Positions 51,830 through 59,635 of a stretch of 64,000 nt of DNA are shown in pieces. This stretch comes from Paenibacillus paeoniae (GTDB lineage: Bacteria; Bacillota; Bacilli; Paenibacillales; Paenibacillaceae): the NCBI RefSeq assembly GCF_003388735.1, contig NZ_QUBQ01000002.1, positions 372,001-436,000 on the forward strand. The letters are read 5' to 3'. Numbering within the stretch: position 1 is the first letter of the stretch; the number at the start of each line of letters is the position of its first letter. The position numbers were made by a program, and so were the translations under genes. The notes under the pieces were generated by a model. The model made no database searches. It worked only from the letters and a program-made list of their open reading frames with translations, and was not told where the DNA came from.

Positions 51830-52456
51830 TCATTGGATTGAGCTCATTAGCTCGTAGAAGTATTTAGGTTCATGAGTTTTGTTAAGACGATACCAAGCGT
51901 CTAATGTTTTGGGAGAACATACATCTAGCACTTTTAAAACATGAACAGAAAATTCTAATGGAGCTACTCCGGATGCAGTGACCAATCTCTCATCGGTGAC
52001 AGCAGATTCCATCTTGTAATATTCTTCGCCCGTGTAAGAATGACAAATCATTTTAAGGTAGGCCAAATCATTGCTTGTGTGCCAACGTGAATCTAACAAT
52101 CCTGCTTGAGCAAGTCCTATGGTAGCACCGCAAATTGCTCCAACTACTATCCCTTCCTTTAAACACATCTCGGCAATTTTTAATATGGGTGCGTGAACAG
52201 CTTCTGTCCATGTATTTCCACCAGGTAAAATTAGGGCATCTATGCTTTTAATGCTGCACTCATCCACTTTAACATCAGGCATTATTTTCAATCCGCCCAT
52301 TGTAGTTACTGGAGTCTTTTCTAATCCAACGGTGACTATTTTTACTGGAGCCAGCCCCTGTCTGAAGTATCTTCCAGAGTTCAGTTCGGCGGTTAAATAA
52401 CCGATTTCCCAATCGGACATGGTATCAAACACATAAAGATATACTTTACTATTCAT
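51830..52456 (-). CDS. DJ-1/PfpI-family protein (type 1 glutamine amidotransferase-like)
   Basis: 208 residues with the DJ-1/PfpI fold. Nucleophile cysteine 109 sits at the elbow GAICGATIGLA, preceded by the family's LILPGGNTW, and a glutamate 17 (SDWEIGY) is positioned to contact it. Relatives are deglycase-like, chaperone or amidase proteins, so activity is uncertain. GAGGAGAG precedes the ATG. It is downstream of the YafY-type regulator but separated by a strong terminator, so it probably has its own promoter within 52457-52530. Confidence 0.85.
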   Translation of the reverse strand: MNSKVYLYVFDTMSDWEIGYLTAELNSGRYFRQGLAPVKIVTVGLEKTPVTTMGGLKIMPDVKVDECSIKSIDALILPGGNTWTEAVHAPILKIAEMCLKEGIVVGAICGATIGLAQAGLLDSRWHTSNDLAYLKMICHSYTGEEYYKMESAVTDERLVTASGVAPLEFSVHVLKVLDVCSPKTLDAWYRLNKTHEPKYFYELMSSIQ

Positions 52457-52530
52457 TTTCAGCTCTCCTCATAAAGTTCGTTAGGTAACAGCAACCTTTC
52501 ATCTATAATGAGTGGTTATCTTTATAATAA

Positions 52531-52567
52531 AACAACTTCACTGACAGCTACTGTCAGTGAAGTTGTT
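52531..52567 (-). terminator. Strong terminator of the YafY-type regulator gene
   Basis: A perfect 17-base stem AACAACTTCACTGACAG (52531-52547) with its complement (52551-52567), three-base loop; on the minus strand it is followed by TTATTATA. Its 3' arm overlaps the regulator's stop codon. Confidence 0.85.
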
Positions 52568-53528
52568 ACGCTTGATAATATTCCATGATCTCTGAAGCAA
52601 CAGCCACAAGCTTATCCTTTAGACTTTGTGGTTCAATTACTTTAATGGATTTCCCGTAAGATAAAATCATGTAAGGCATATGTGCATACATTATTTCTTC
52701 CTCTAGTAAAAAGTTTGCTTGCGTTGAAGTTCGCTCTTGCAAATGATGCTCTAAAAACCAATGCATGCATAAATCATCTAACGCCTCTTCCCTGCCACTT
52801 ATAATTACGGAAACTAATCCCGATTTACCTAGTACTTCTGGCAACAGATTTTTCATAAAAAAAGTACGCGCTGAAAACTCATTGGGACGCCTAAATGAGA
52901 ATGACGTGCGTGTGATGTTCAGAATTCGTTCTGCCCTAAAGCTGCGAATCTCATTCCGTAAGTGGCAAAATGCAACGGTGTACCACTTATTGTTCCAGTT
53001 AACCACACCATAGGGGTCTATTACCCTATTTTGAGATTGCTTATCACGACTGTTGCGATAAGAAATTTCTACAGACCATTCATTTGCTACAGCGTGCTCC
53101 AATTCCAATAATACCGGCTGCACCGCAGGATATCCCCTGCGGTTTATGACTTCAAATCCAGCTATATGATGGCTTAATATACTTTCCTGCTCCTGATTCG
53201 AATACATTTTTAACTTGGATGTTGCATTCTCTAATGTCTCACTCAAAGGATATCCAGCTTCTTTTGCAAATAGTGCAGCATGAAGCAGTGTCTTTTTTTC
53301 ATCCATACTAAATAGCAGGGGAGATTTGATAAATTTGTGCAGTAAGCTATATCCGCCATTGTGACCTGCGTCAGATATGATAGGGACACCACTGGCACAT
53401 AGAGCATCAATGTAACGATAAACTGTCCTTATATTTATCTCTAACTTTTCGGATATTTGTTTTGCCGTCCATTTCTCTCCTGAATTCAACATCCATAGAA
53501 TAGTTAGCATATTATCGTTTTTTGGCAT
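52566..53528 (-). CDS. YafY-type transcriptional regulator (HTH_11 plus WYL domain)
   Basis: 320 residues. N-terminal winged helix (MLTILWMLNSGEKWTAKQIS, INIRTVYRYIDALC) and a WYL domain (about 140-215; NKWYTVAFCHLRNEIRSFRA) that in related proteins binds small ligands or nucleic acid, then a WCX domain. The ATG at 53528 follows AAGGTGAGG. Such regulators usually control a neighbouring gene, making the DJ-1/PfpI gene the likeliest target. Confidence 0.88.
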   Translation of the reverse strand: MPKNDNMLTILWMLNSGEKWTAKQISEKLEINIRTVYRYIDALCASGVPIISDAGHNGGYSLLHKFIKSPLLFSMDEKKTLLHAALFAKEAGYPLSETLENATSKLKMYSNQEQESILSHHIAGFEVINRRGYPAVQPVLLELEHAVANEWSVEISYRNSRDKQSQNRVIDPYGVVNWNNKWYTVAFCHLRNEIRSFRAERILNITRTSFSFRRPNEFSARTFFMKNLLPEVLGKSGLVSVIISGREEALDDLCMHWFLEHHLQERTSTQANFLLEEEIMYAHMPYMILSYGKSIKVIEPQSLKDKLVAVASEIMEYYQA

Positions 53529-53645
53529 AACATAACCCTCACCTTTGATTAACACTATACTTAAATTCTAACAAATACTTTAACACACGGAACGCCCCAA
53601 TGTTGAAAAACGCAGCCCCGACGGACTACGTGCGTTTATCGTGTA

Positions 53646-53719
53646 TGGTCGACCTTAGCGGGATCGAACCCCTGACCTCATCGCTGCCAGCGAAGCTCTC
53701 TCAGCTGAGTTAAGTCTTC
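53646..53719 (-). pseudogene. Degenerate tRNA-Ala-like remnant
   Basis: Read on the minus strand, the D-arm CTCAGCTGAGAGAGC, the T-arm GGTTCGATCCCGCTA and a 3' end ACCA follow tRNA-Ala sequence closely. The anticodon arm is two bases short, leaving only GGC as loop, the T-stem has one mismatch, and the acceptor 5' strand does not pair. It is thus not a working tRNA but a decayed copy, possibly left by tRNA-targeted integration. Confidence 0.6.
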
Positions 53720-53753
53720 TAAACCTTCATCAACATTACATTTGAGCGAACCT

Positions 53754-53785
53754 GTTACATCTCATTTTCGAACCATCAATATGAC
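53754..53785. repeat. Partial copy of the dispersed intergenic repeat
   Basis: GTTACATCTCATTTTCGAACC followed by ATCAATAT matches the front half of the copies at 57600 and 60311, but lacks the AAGCACTCCACATGTGT end. Confidence 0.5.
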
Positions 53786-53805
53786 CGCATGATTATGGTC
53801 TGCAC

Positions 53806-54399
53806 CTAGTCGTTTTCTTTCCAAATTGCATGTTCCCCATAACCTAGAAACTCACGTACTTCAAGAACTTCCTTGGCTTTGATAATAATTTCAATACCAT
53901 CTTCAAAATCCCATTCCATACCAGCCGAAACGCTTGCTCCAAATAGGGGATCATTTTTATCATAAGGATTTCTGTAGATATAAATATCGCTTACTGAAAT
54001 AAAACGTAGGATATCTCTGCCTTGAGCATCCGCCAAACCATTTGGACATTTCATATCTGGATAACAATCTGTCAGTATATGATCTTTCCAAACGCACATT
54101 TTTTCACATAATTCGTCGACCGTTTCATCGGGTAAATGATTTAAAAAATTTTCGATATAAGACTCCGCTTCGTCTAAACTCATGTCCTCCTCTCTAAAAT
54201 GGTATTCAATGCGTTCATTAGACAAAACAAACAAGCCGAATCCTGAAGTAGCTTCTCCGTTTGATGCGTAAATGTCATCCTCTTTTCCAACATTCTCTAA
54301 ATGAAATTTTCTATTAATCGGATATTCCCTCCAAAAATAATAGTAGCGATAAAACGATAACTGATGGAAACTACTTTGCAGTAGATTCGACATTCTCAT
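53806..54399 (-). CDS. Cytosolic protein of unknown function (DUF6985-like C-terminus possible)
   Basis: 197 residues, acidic, no signal peptide or membrane helix. Helical middle (SLDEAESYIENFLNHLPDET) and C-terminal beta-rich part with GMEWDFEDGIEIIIKAKEVL, which recalls DUF6985-type immunity-like proteins, but I cannot confirm it. AAAGGGG precedes the ATG. No linked toxin gene is visible. Lies alone between remnants. Confidence 0.6.
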   Translation of the reverse strand: MRMSNLLQSSFHQLSFYRYYYFWREYPINRKFHLENVGKEDDIYASNGEATSGFGLFVLSNERIEYHFREEDMSLDEAESYIENFLNHLPDETVDELCEKMCVWKDHILTDCYPDMKCPNGLADAQGRDILRFISVSDIYIYRNPYDKNDPLFGASVSAGMEWDFEDGIEIIIKAKEVLEVREFLGYGEHAIWKEND

Positions 54400-54563
54400 T
54401 TATACCCCTTTAGGCTGTGAGATGACTTTGATTGCTATTCACAACTACTCTCTCACCAGCAACACACAGCACTCTACATGGGATGAGTGCTTATATTTGA
54501 AAAGCCATCTGTGATTTTCAGCAGGGAAATCTGGCGCCGAACCACTTGTTGGACGTTAAGGAT
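54400..54563. other. Intergenic region with no recognised gene
   Basis: Only a short fragment AGCACTCTACATG near 54467 loosely resembles the dispersed repeat end. Nothing else was recognised. Confidence 0.3.
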
Positions 54564-54772
54564 CACTTTATAGGCACTTGTTGAGGAATTCCTGCCAAAT
54601 AGCCTTTTATGACAGAGTTGATCATTTCAGTGACAAGTTGACAACATAATATGATATCCGTTTCCCGGAGAATGCCCTGTTTCTGACCCTGTTCAAGGAT
54701 TGAGAAAATTCCGATGGCTGAGGGAACGAGAAAGGGCGAAGCTATATCACAGATGGAACCTCCAATTATTGG
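54564..54772 (-). pseudogene. C-terminal fragment of a TetR-family regulator
   Basis: An open frame of 68 codons without a start codon or ribosome binding site. It encodes IFSILEQGQKQGILRETDII followed by a hydrophobic helix and YLAGIP, the pattern of the last two helices of TetR-family ligand-binding domains. A TAG stands immediately upstream (54773-54775) and no helix-turn-helix part is found, so it is a remnant. Confidence 0.5.
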
Positions 54773-54777
54773 CTAGC

Positions 54778-54949
54778 TCAAAACGCTCCCTTTCTCACAC
54801 GAAAATTTACGGCCATCATGACCGAGCTAATGACGCGTCCTGCTTCATCTAAGAATGCCGTTTCAATACTAGCTTCGGGTAAATCCAAATCGCTTGTTTG
54901 GTAGAAGCAGACTCGATAATAATCGCTAGATGCTATTTTTTGCATAACA
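54778..54949 (-). other. Unrecognised coding fragment next to the MerR gene
   Basis: A frame that begins inside the MerR gene (ATG 54996) and continues past it as YYRVCFYQTSDLDLPEASIE and a helix to a stop at 54778. It looks protein-like and may be another piece of the same decayed regulator as the downstream TetR fragment, in a different frame. There is no good ribosome binding site. Confidence 0.3.
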
Positions 54950-55336
54950 TCACAAAGTGCAAGACGACCTTTCCAATTCTTCCAATTGTACGTCATACAA
55001 TGCCATTTTGTAGTTGATTCTTCCTAAGGTTTTAATTAACTGATGTATTTGTTCCTCGACTTTTACTTTGTGATCGTTCATTATCTCTTTTCGCTTTTTT
55101 AGAGTACTATCCCCTTCTTTATATAAATCTACATATAGTTTTAATTCAGCTAAAGGTATTCCAGTCGAACGCAGCGCCAAAATTGTTTCTATCCACTCAA
55201 TACTTGACTCGCCAAACATTCGGATTCCTTGTTCAGTTCGTTCTGCATAAGGCAGGACTCCCTGTTTTTCATAGAAACGCAGTGTATGAGCTGTTATCCC
55301 TGTTCTTGTTGAAATATCCTTGATGGTATAGGCCAT
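54950..55336 (-). CDS. MerR-family transcriptional regulator
   Basis: 128 residues: N-terminal MerR helix-turn-helix (YTIKDISTRTGITAHTLRFY, ending EKQGVLPYAERTEQGIR) and a coiled-coil dimerisation helix (about 80-120). Lacks cysteine ligands for metals and resembles AdhR-like regulators that sense aldehydes or other electrophiles. AAGGAG precedes the ATG. Divergent from the SDR and aldo/keto reductase genes, which are the probable targets. Confidence 0.88.
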   Translation of the reverse strand: MAYTIKDISTRTGITAHTLRFYEKQGVLPYAERTEQGIRMFGESSIEWIETILALRSTGIPLAELKLYVDLYKEGDSTLKKRKEIMNDHKVKVEEQIHQLIKTLGRINYKMALYDVQLEELERSSCTL

Positions 55337-55358
55337 TTATTTATCACACTCCTTAATA

Positions 55359-55375
55359 GTTATAGTTACTCTAAC
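55359..55375. promoter_or_regulatory. Dyad near the MerR start (possible operator)
   Basis: GTTATAGT-T-ACTCTAAC: arms match at seven of eight positions and resemble the GTTAGAGT-type half sites recognised by AdhR-like MerR regulators. It is 23 bases upstream of the MerR ATG, consistent with autoregulation. Confidence 0.4.
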
Positions 55376-55420
55376 AAATTTTACACTTTTATGACTATTT
55401 ACTCAACGATAATGGCCTAT

Positions 55421-55451
55421 TTGACTTAGACAATACTTTAACAGATATGAT
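55421..55451 (+). promoter_or_regulatory. MerR-type promoter with 19-base spacer, reading to SDR and AKR genes
   Basis: TTGACT (55421-55426) and TATGAT (55446-55451) are separated by 19 bases, the over-long spacing that MerR regulators correct by twisting DNA. It lies 46 bases before the SDR start. Confidence 0.5.
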
Positions 55452-55496
55452 TATAAAGAATCCAAAACAAGGATCAGGAAAGGGAGATGAAGAATT

Positions 55497-56336
55497 TTGA
55501 GCAGTAATAAGATTTGGTTTGTAACCGGTGCTTCCAAGGGAATGGGATTGACACTAGTCAGAAAGCTATTAGAGCAAGGATATAAAGTAGCTGCAACCTC
55601 AAGAACCAAAGCTGACTTGGAAAAAGTAGTCGGAAGCCATGATCGCTTTCTTCCTATAAACCTCGACCTATCAGATGAGAAGGAAGTCCAAACAGCCATT
55701 TCTGCAACAATTGAACATTTTGGCGGGCTTGATGTCGTCGTCAATAACGCCGGTTATGGTCAAATAGGATTTATTGAGGAGGTTCCGGATGAATTAGTCC
55801 GTAAAAACTTTGAAATTAATGTGTTTGGTACACTTAACGTTTTACGGCAAGCACTCCCTCAATTGCGAAAGCAAAGATCTGGGCATATTATTAACTTCTC
55901 TTCCGTAGGTGGTTTTTATGGCTTTGCGGGAGGTGGTATTTATGGAGCAACTAAATTTGCCGTAGATGGGATTAGTGAGGCACTGTCTCAAGAGCTTCAG
56001 CCATTCGGAATTCATGTAACTGCCATTAAACCAGGGTATTTTCGTACGAATTTCCTCTCTGAGGGCTCAATTAGTGGAACTACCACAAACCTAATTGACG
56101 ATTATAAAACCATGCGGGATGGACAAGAAGCTTTTCTGAAAGATTTTGATAAGAACCAACCCGGTGATCCAGAAAAAGCGATGGATGTATTGATCAAAGT
56201 AACAGAGTCAGAGCATCCACCCGTACATCTTTTCCTTGGACAGGATGCCTATGATGTAGCTAACAATAAAATCGTAAATGTTCAAAAAGATTTGACTGAA
56301 TGGGAAACTCTTGGTACATCCACAGATTTTATTTAA
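55497..56336 (+). CDS. Short-chain dehydrogenase/reductase (SDR)
   Basis: 279 residues from a TTG start with GGGAGA ten bases upstream. Rossmann motif TGASKGMG (residues about 9-16), NNAGYG, catalytic serine in NFSSVGG and YGATK with Tyr/Lys. The family is of the 'classical' SDR type, NADP-linked. It acts in the cytosol on a carbonyl or alcohol that cannot be named. Followed after 33 bases by an aldo/keto reductase, giving a two-gene reductase operon under the MerR promoter. Confidence 0.9.
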   Translation: MSSNKIWFVTGASKGMGLTLVRKLLEQGYKVAATSRTKADLEKVVGSHDRFLPINLDLSDEKEVQTAISATIEHFGGLDVVVNNAGYGQIGFIEEVPDELVRKNFEINVFGTLNVLRQALPQLRKQRSGHIINFSSVGGFYGFAGGGIYGATKFAVDGISEALSQELQPFGIHVTAIKPGYFRTNFLSEGSISGTTTNLIDDYKTMRDGQEAFLKDFDKNQPGDPEKAMDVLIKVTESEHPPVHLFLGQDAYDVANNKIVNVQKDLTEWETLGTSTDFI

Positions 56337-56369
56337 TTACCAAATTATTATTTCTAGGAGGTAGACTGG

Positions 56370-57326
56370 ATGAGTTCGGAAGCTATACAGAAAAGAACGC
56401 TTGGGCGTGAGGGATTAGAGGTTTCAGCATTGGGCCTTGGAACCATGATGATGCCGAATAACGAGGAATCGGTTCGCGTGATTCATGAGGCGCTGGATAT
56501 CGGCGTCACTATGTTTGACACAGCGGATATTTATGGTGAATTTTCTCAGCAGCGGTTTGGAGAAAACGAGAAGCTGGTAGGGCGAGCGCTTAAGAATAGA
56601 CGGGATAAAGCGGTAATTGCCACGAAATTTGGTGTAACGCATACCCAGGGGCCCAAAGGTGATCGGGCGTATATCAAAAAATCTGTGGATGCTAGCTTAT
56701 ACCATCTCGGATTGGATTACATCGACCTCTATTACCAACACCGCTACGATCCGAATACCCCTATTGAAGAAACCATTGGAACGATGGCCGACTTGGTCAA
56801 AGATGGGAAAATTCGTTTTATCGGTCTATCCGAAGCACCTGCTGATATCATCCGTCGTGCGCATGCCATTCATCCCATTACTGCAGTGGAAACGGAGTAT
56901 TCTTTATGGAGTAGAGAAGTGGAAGATGAAGTGCTTCCGGTTCTCAAAGAATTGGGAATTGGCTTTGTACCTTATAGTCCGCTGGGACGGGGATTCCTAA
57001 CAGGACAAATTAAGAAGTTCGAGGATTTGGCAGAGGATGATTATAGGCGGCATTATGAACGGTTCCAAGGCGATAACTTCATTAAAAATGTGGAAGTCGC
57101 AACGCTGATTGAAGAGATGGCTTCAAAAAAAAGGTGTACATCTGCTCAACTTGCATTGGCATGGCTGCTCGCCCAAGGAGACTTCATTGTGCCAATCCCT
57201 GGTACAAAGCGAATAGATCGGGTGAAGGAGAATCTTGACGCTCTGCAGGTTCAACTTACTCCAGCGGATTTCGAAGAAATTGATCGTATTTCTCCAAAAG
57301 GCTTCGCTGCCGGGGGGCGTTTCTAA
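56370..57326 (+). CDS. Aldo/keto reductase
   Basis: 318 residues, complete (beta/alpha)8 AKR. Catalytic tetrad seen as D51 and Y56 in [10 protein letters not shown], lysine in VIATKFGV, histidine in YYQHRYD; NADPH-binding end with [15 protein letters not shown]. It is close to the YhdN/AKR13-like type with a DxxY active site. AGGAGG lies before the ATG at 56370. Together with the SDR it probably detoxifies reactive aldehydes or quinones in response to the MerR regulator. Confidence 0.92.
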   Translation: MSSEAIQKRTLGREGLEVSALGLGTMMMPNNEESVRVIHEALDIGVTMFDTADIYGEFSQQRFGENEKLVGRALKNRRDKAVIATKFGVTHTQGPKGDRAYIKKSVDASLYHLGLDYIDLYYQHRYDPNTPIEETIGTMADLVKDGKIRFIGLSEAPADIIRRAHAIHPITAVETEYSLWSREVEDEVLPVLKELGIGFVPYSPLGRGFLTGQIKKFEDLAEDDYRRHYERFQGDNFIKNVEVATLIEEMASKKRCTSAQLALAWLLAQGDFIVPIPGTKRIDRVKENLDALQVQLTPADFEEIDRISPKGFAAGGRF

Positions 57327-57360
57327 ATTTATAGTAGCCATTCATGCGCTAACATTGCTT

Positions 57361-57394
57361 ATCAAAAAAACTCCTATATAGGAGTTTTTTTGAT
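57361..57394 (+). terminator. Terminator of the SDR-AKR operon
   Basis: A perfect 34-base palindrome with ACTCCTATATAGGAGT at its core flanked by seven A and seven T; it lies 34 bases after the AKR stop. Confidence 0.85.
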
Positions 57395-57790
57395 TTTTAC
57401 AAACACATTCAAGATGAGTCGCCAATTACTATAGAGGCAGGTCCGAAGTACTGCTAATAGGATCATCTCCACCTTGTAATGTTTCCATTTGAATAAATTA
57501 TCTTACGATCCCATACTGTTTCCCATCCGTTGATTTCCTATCCATTATCGCCGCTTAGCCCACAGTTTCAATGAACTGACTTATAGACGTGTTGAGCAAT
57601 ACTGCCACACCTCATTTTCCAACCATCAATATTAAGCACTCCACATGTGTTGTATGCTTAATATAAAAAAATTGCAAGGGGGCAACTTAAGCCACATTAA
57701 CAAAGGATTTTTGAAATTTTATTGGATGACAGAAATACGGTAAATGCTGTTTTATCAGTACCTACCGTATTCATGTAATATGAAACTACT
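57395..57790. other. Intergenic stretch holding a repeat copy
   Basis: Nothing coding was recognised. It includes the dispersed repeat copy at 57599-57650. Confidence 0.4.
57599..57650. repeat. Dispersed intergenic repeat, copy A
   Basis: TACTGCCACACCTCATTTTCC, then a 29-base block at 57622-57650 (starts ACCATCAATATT, ends CCACATGTGT). The 29-base block is identical at 60340-60368. Confidence 0.7.
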
Positions 57791-57967
57791 ATGTTAGACC
57801 TTGCAATCAGCCAACTAAGACTTGCAGAGCTGAATCGGATTTTAACCCGTACCGAAAAAGTGGTGCTGAATCTTCTAGTCAAAGGTTACACAAGAAACCA
57901 AATTACGGAAGCATTGAACATGTCGCCAAATACCGTTAGGTTCCATGTGCGGGGATTGTTCAGTTAA
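57791..57967 (+). pseudogene. LuxR-type helix-turn-helix remnant
   Basis: 58 codons. LTRTEKVVLNLLVKGYTRNQ and ITEALNMSPNTVRFHVRGLF follow the LuxR/NarL DNA-binding domain (LTxREkEVL...SxNTVkxHvxxI), but the frame ends at once after the recognition helix where about ten more residues are expected, and no receiver or sensor domain precedes. There is no ribosome binding site. Most likely a truncated copy of a regulator gene; a short free HTH protein is less likely. Confidence 0.6.
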
Positions 57968-57977
57968 AGAAAAATGT

Positions 57978-58586
57978 TTATCTTTCAAGAAGAAAAGATT
58001 CTTCAGTACAGATAGATTTCATATGATAGGTCACCACATTTACGATTCGTTCATAATCTACTCGCTTCGTATCCAGCAATGCGTGCAGCGCTATGCCATC
58101 AATAAAAGCGTATAACCGTTCCGTCTCCAGTGTATAGTCAAGTTCAGGCCGCAGCAATCCCGACTCTTTCAAGCTATGAAGCAGACGCTCAACAAGGTCC
58201 TGCACGCCATCGTGCTGCGCGTCATATGTGGTGCCACTGCTTCTATAATGAGCTGTGAATGCAAACCACACCTCCATTTCTGCCAGCTTGTTGTCATCTG
58301 TAGGTAACAGTTCCAGCAAAATCCGCAGCACCTTTTGAAACAGCGGCATGTCTATAGAGACAAGTTCATTAATACGAACTGTTGCCCGCTCCTTCACCAA
58401 CCTCATGGAAAAATTAAGCAACTCATCCTGGGTCGAGAAATAATGGCGCAAGGCGCCAAGCGACAAGCCCGACTCCTGAGCAATATTTCTAACGGTCGCT
58501 CCTTTCATGCCCATCTGTCTGATAATACGCAAAGTAGCCTCGGCAATTAGTAATCTTCTTTGATCGTGATCTACAATTTTTGTCAT
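57978..58586 (-). CDS. TetR-family repressor (BetI-like C-terminal domain)
   Basis: 202 residues from the ATG at 58586. N-terminal TetR helix-turn-helix (ATVRNIAQESGLSLGALRHY, about 30-49), then a helical ligand-binding domain of the BetI-like kind (FIDGIALHALLDTKRVDYER). A GGAG lies close before the ATG. Two near-identical palindromes in the divergent promoter region make it the probable repressor of the membrane-protein operon and of itself. Confidence 0.88.
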   Translation of the reverse strand: MTKIVDHDQRRLLIAEATLRIIRQMGMKGATVRNIAQESGLSLGALRHYFSTQDELLNFSMRLVKERATVRINELVSIDMPLFQKVLRILLELLPTDDNKLAEMEVWFAFTAHYRSSGTTYDAQHDGVQDLVERLLHSLKESGLLRPELDYTLETERLYAFIDGIALHALLDTKRVDYERIVNVVTYHMKSICTEESFLLER

Positions 58587-58623
58587 GTCTCCATTGTAGC
58601 AAAGGTAACTTTTACACACAACT

Positions 58624-58645
58624 AAATAATACAGTTGTATTATTT
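58624..58645. promoter_or_regulatory. TetR operator O1 (perfect 22-base palindrome around a two-base centre)
   Basis: AAATAATACA-GT-TGTATTATTT. It covers the -35 hexamer TTGTAT (58635-58640) of the plus-strand promoter. Confidence 0.7.
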
Positions 58646-58663
58646 GAGTGCAGATGATATACT
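58635..58663 (+). promoter_or_regulatory. Promoter of the membrane-protein operon
   Basis: TTGTAT (58635-58640), exactly 17 bases, TATACT (58658-58663); start near 58670, between the two TetR palindromes. Confidence 0.55.
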
Positions 58664-58677
58664 TTTTTCAATTCAAA

Positions 58678-58693
58678 TAATACACGTGTATTA
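58678..58693. promoter_or_regulatory. TetR operator O2 (perfect 16-base palindrome)
   Basis: TAATACACGTGTATTA; shares AATACA/TGTATT with O1 and sits just downstream of the predicted transcription start. A third half-like GTGTATTATG follows at 58699. Confidence 0.65.
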
Positions 58694-58722
58694 ATCGTGT
58701 GTATTATGATAGGGGTGTTTTA

Positions 58723-59280
58723 TTGAATTTTGTTGCTTGGATGATTGTGTCATGCGAGGTTGCTTTCTGGGTTGTCATCATTCTAGGTTTAACGGTACGG
58801 TACCTGCTGCGCAAGGAACGATTAGGCTTCCTTCTGCTTGCGTTTACTCCCATAATTGATTTAATTCTGCTTATTATTACAGGATTTGACCTGTATCGTG
58901 GCTCTATTGCAACACCCGCGCATGCGATTGCAGCCGTCTATATCGGTGTATCCATCGTTTTCGGCAAAAGCATAATTGCATGGGCAGACGAACGATTCCG
59001 CTACTATATCGTCAAACAGGGAGATAAACCGATCAAACGCTATGGGAATGACTATGCACGTCATTATTTAAAGAGCTGGCTCAAACATGTTCTTGCGTAC
59101 GCAATTGGTATAGGCTGCCTGTTCGGACTCATTTACCTAGTTCAGGACCCGGAACGAACCGAAGCACTAACGAGTACGATACGTTGGTGGTCACGGGTAT
59201 TGGGCATCGATCTGTTAATTACCATCGCCTATTTTGTTTGGCCCAAAAAAGCACCTATCCGGCATAAAAACAATGACTGA
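58723..59280 (+). CDS. Four-helix integral membrane protein (YmcC-like)
   Basis: 185 residues with helices near 5-25, 38-55, 65-85, 120-140 and 155-172. It resembles the uncharacterised Bacillus YmcC-type proteins as I recall them (GKSIIAWADERFRYY is the most recognisable stretch). The TTG at 58723 is taken as start since AGGGG precedes it; the GTG at 58699 lies inside the operator region and before any binding site. Probably under TetR control with the small membrane protein downstream. Confidence 0.7.
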   Translation: MNFVAWMIVSCEVAFWVVIILGLTVRYLLRKERLGFLLLAFTPIIDLILLIITGFDLYRGSIATPAHAIAAVYIGVSIVFGKSIIAWADERFRYYIVKQGDKPIKRYGNDYARHYLKSWLKHVLAYAIGIGCLFGLIYLVQDPERTEALTSTIRWWSRVLGIDLLITIAYFVWPKKAPIRHKNND

Positions 59281-59340
59281 AAATGACTGATGTCACTTTA
59301 GTTTGGCGCATCACAATTTATATGAAAGGAAGTAGATACA

Positions 59341-59553
59341 ATGAGCAAAAGCAGTATTGAGTTTATTTGGGGTACAATCTTTCTCATCACTGGTACGATA
59401 CTCCAATTTATGCCAAAAAAAAAAAACGAAAGCAACCATTTCATCCTCTCAAACCTTCCAGGGACGGGACGATTCCTGCTCATCTTCGGAGCTGGATTTG
59501 TAATTTACGGTATGTATCTTCGTTCTAAAGAGAAACGGAACGGCCATAAATGA
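59341..59553 (+). CDS. Small two-helix membrane protein
   Basis: 70 residues, two hydrophobic helices (about 6-23 and 44-60) joined by a basic loop (PKKKNESNHF) with a lysine-rich tail. AAGGAAG lies nine bases before the ATG. Sixty bases after the four-helix protein gene, so likely co-transcribed from the TetR-controlled promoter. No family recognised. Confidence 0.65.
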   Translation: MSKSSIEFIWGTIFLITGTILQFMPKKKNESNHFILSNLPGTGRFLLIFGAGFVIYGMYLRSKEKRNGHK

Positions 59554-59635
59554 TGTTCCTGTCAACATGTTAATGTGGTAACGAATTCAGTAGGACGACC
59601 GACTAGATGATTCTTTTCCTGAAAGGATAGATTTC

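Noticed and set aside
53646..53719. Functional tRNA-Ala gene
   Set aside because: The anticodon arm is two bases short and the acceptor stem cannot pair, so it was called a remnant.
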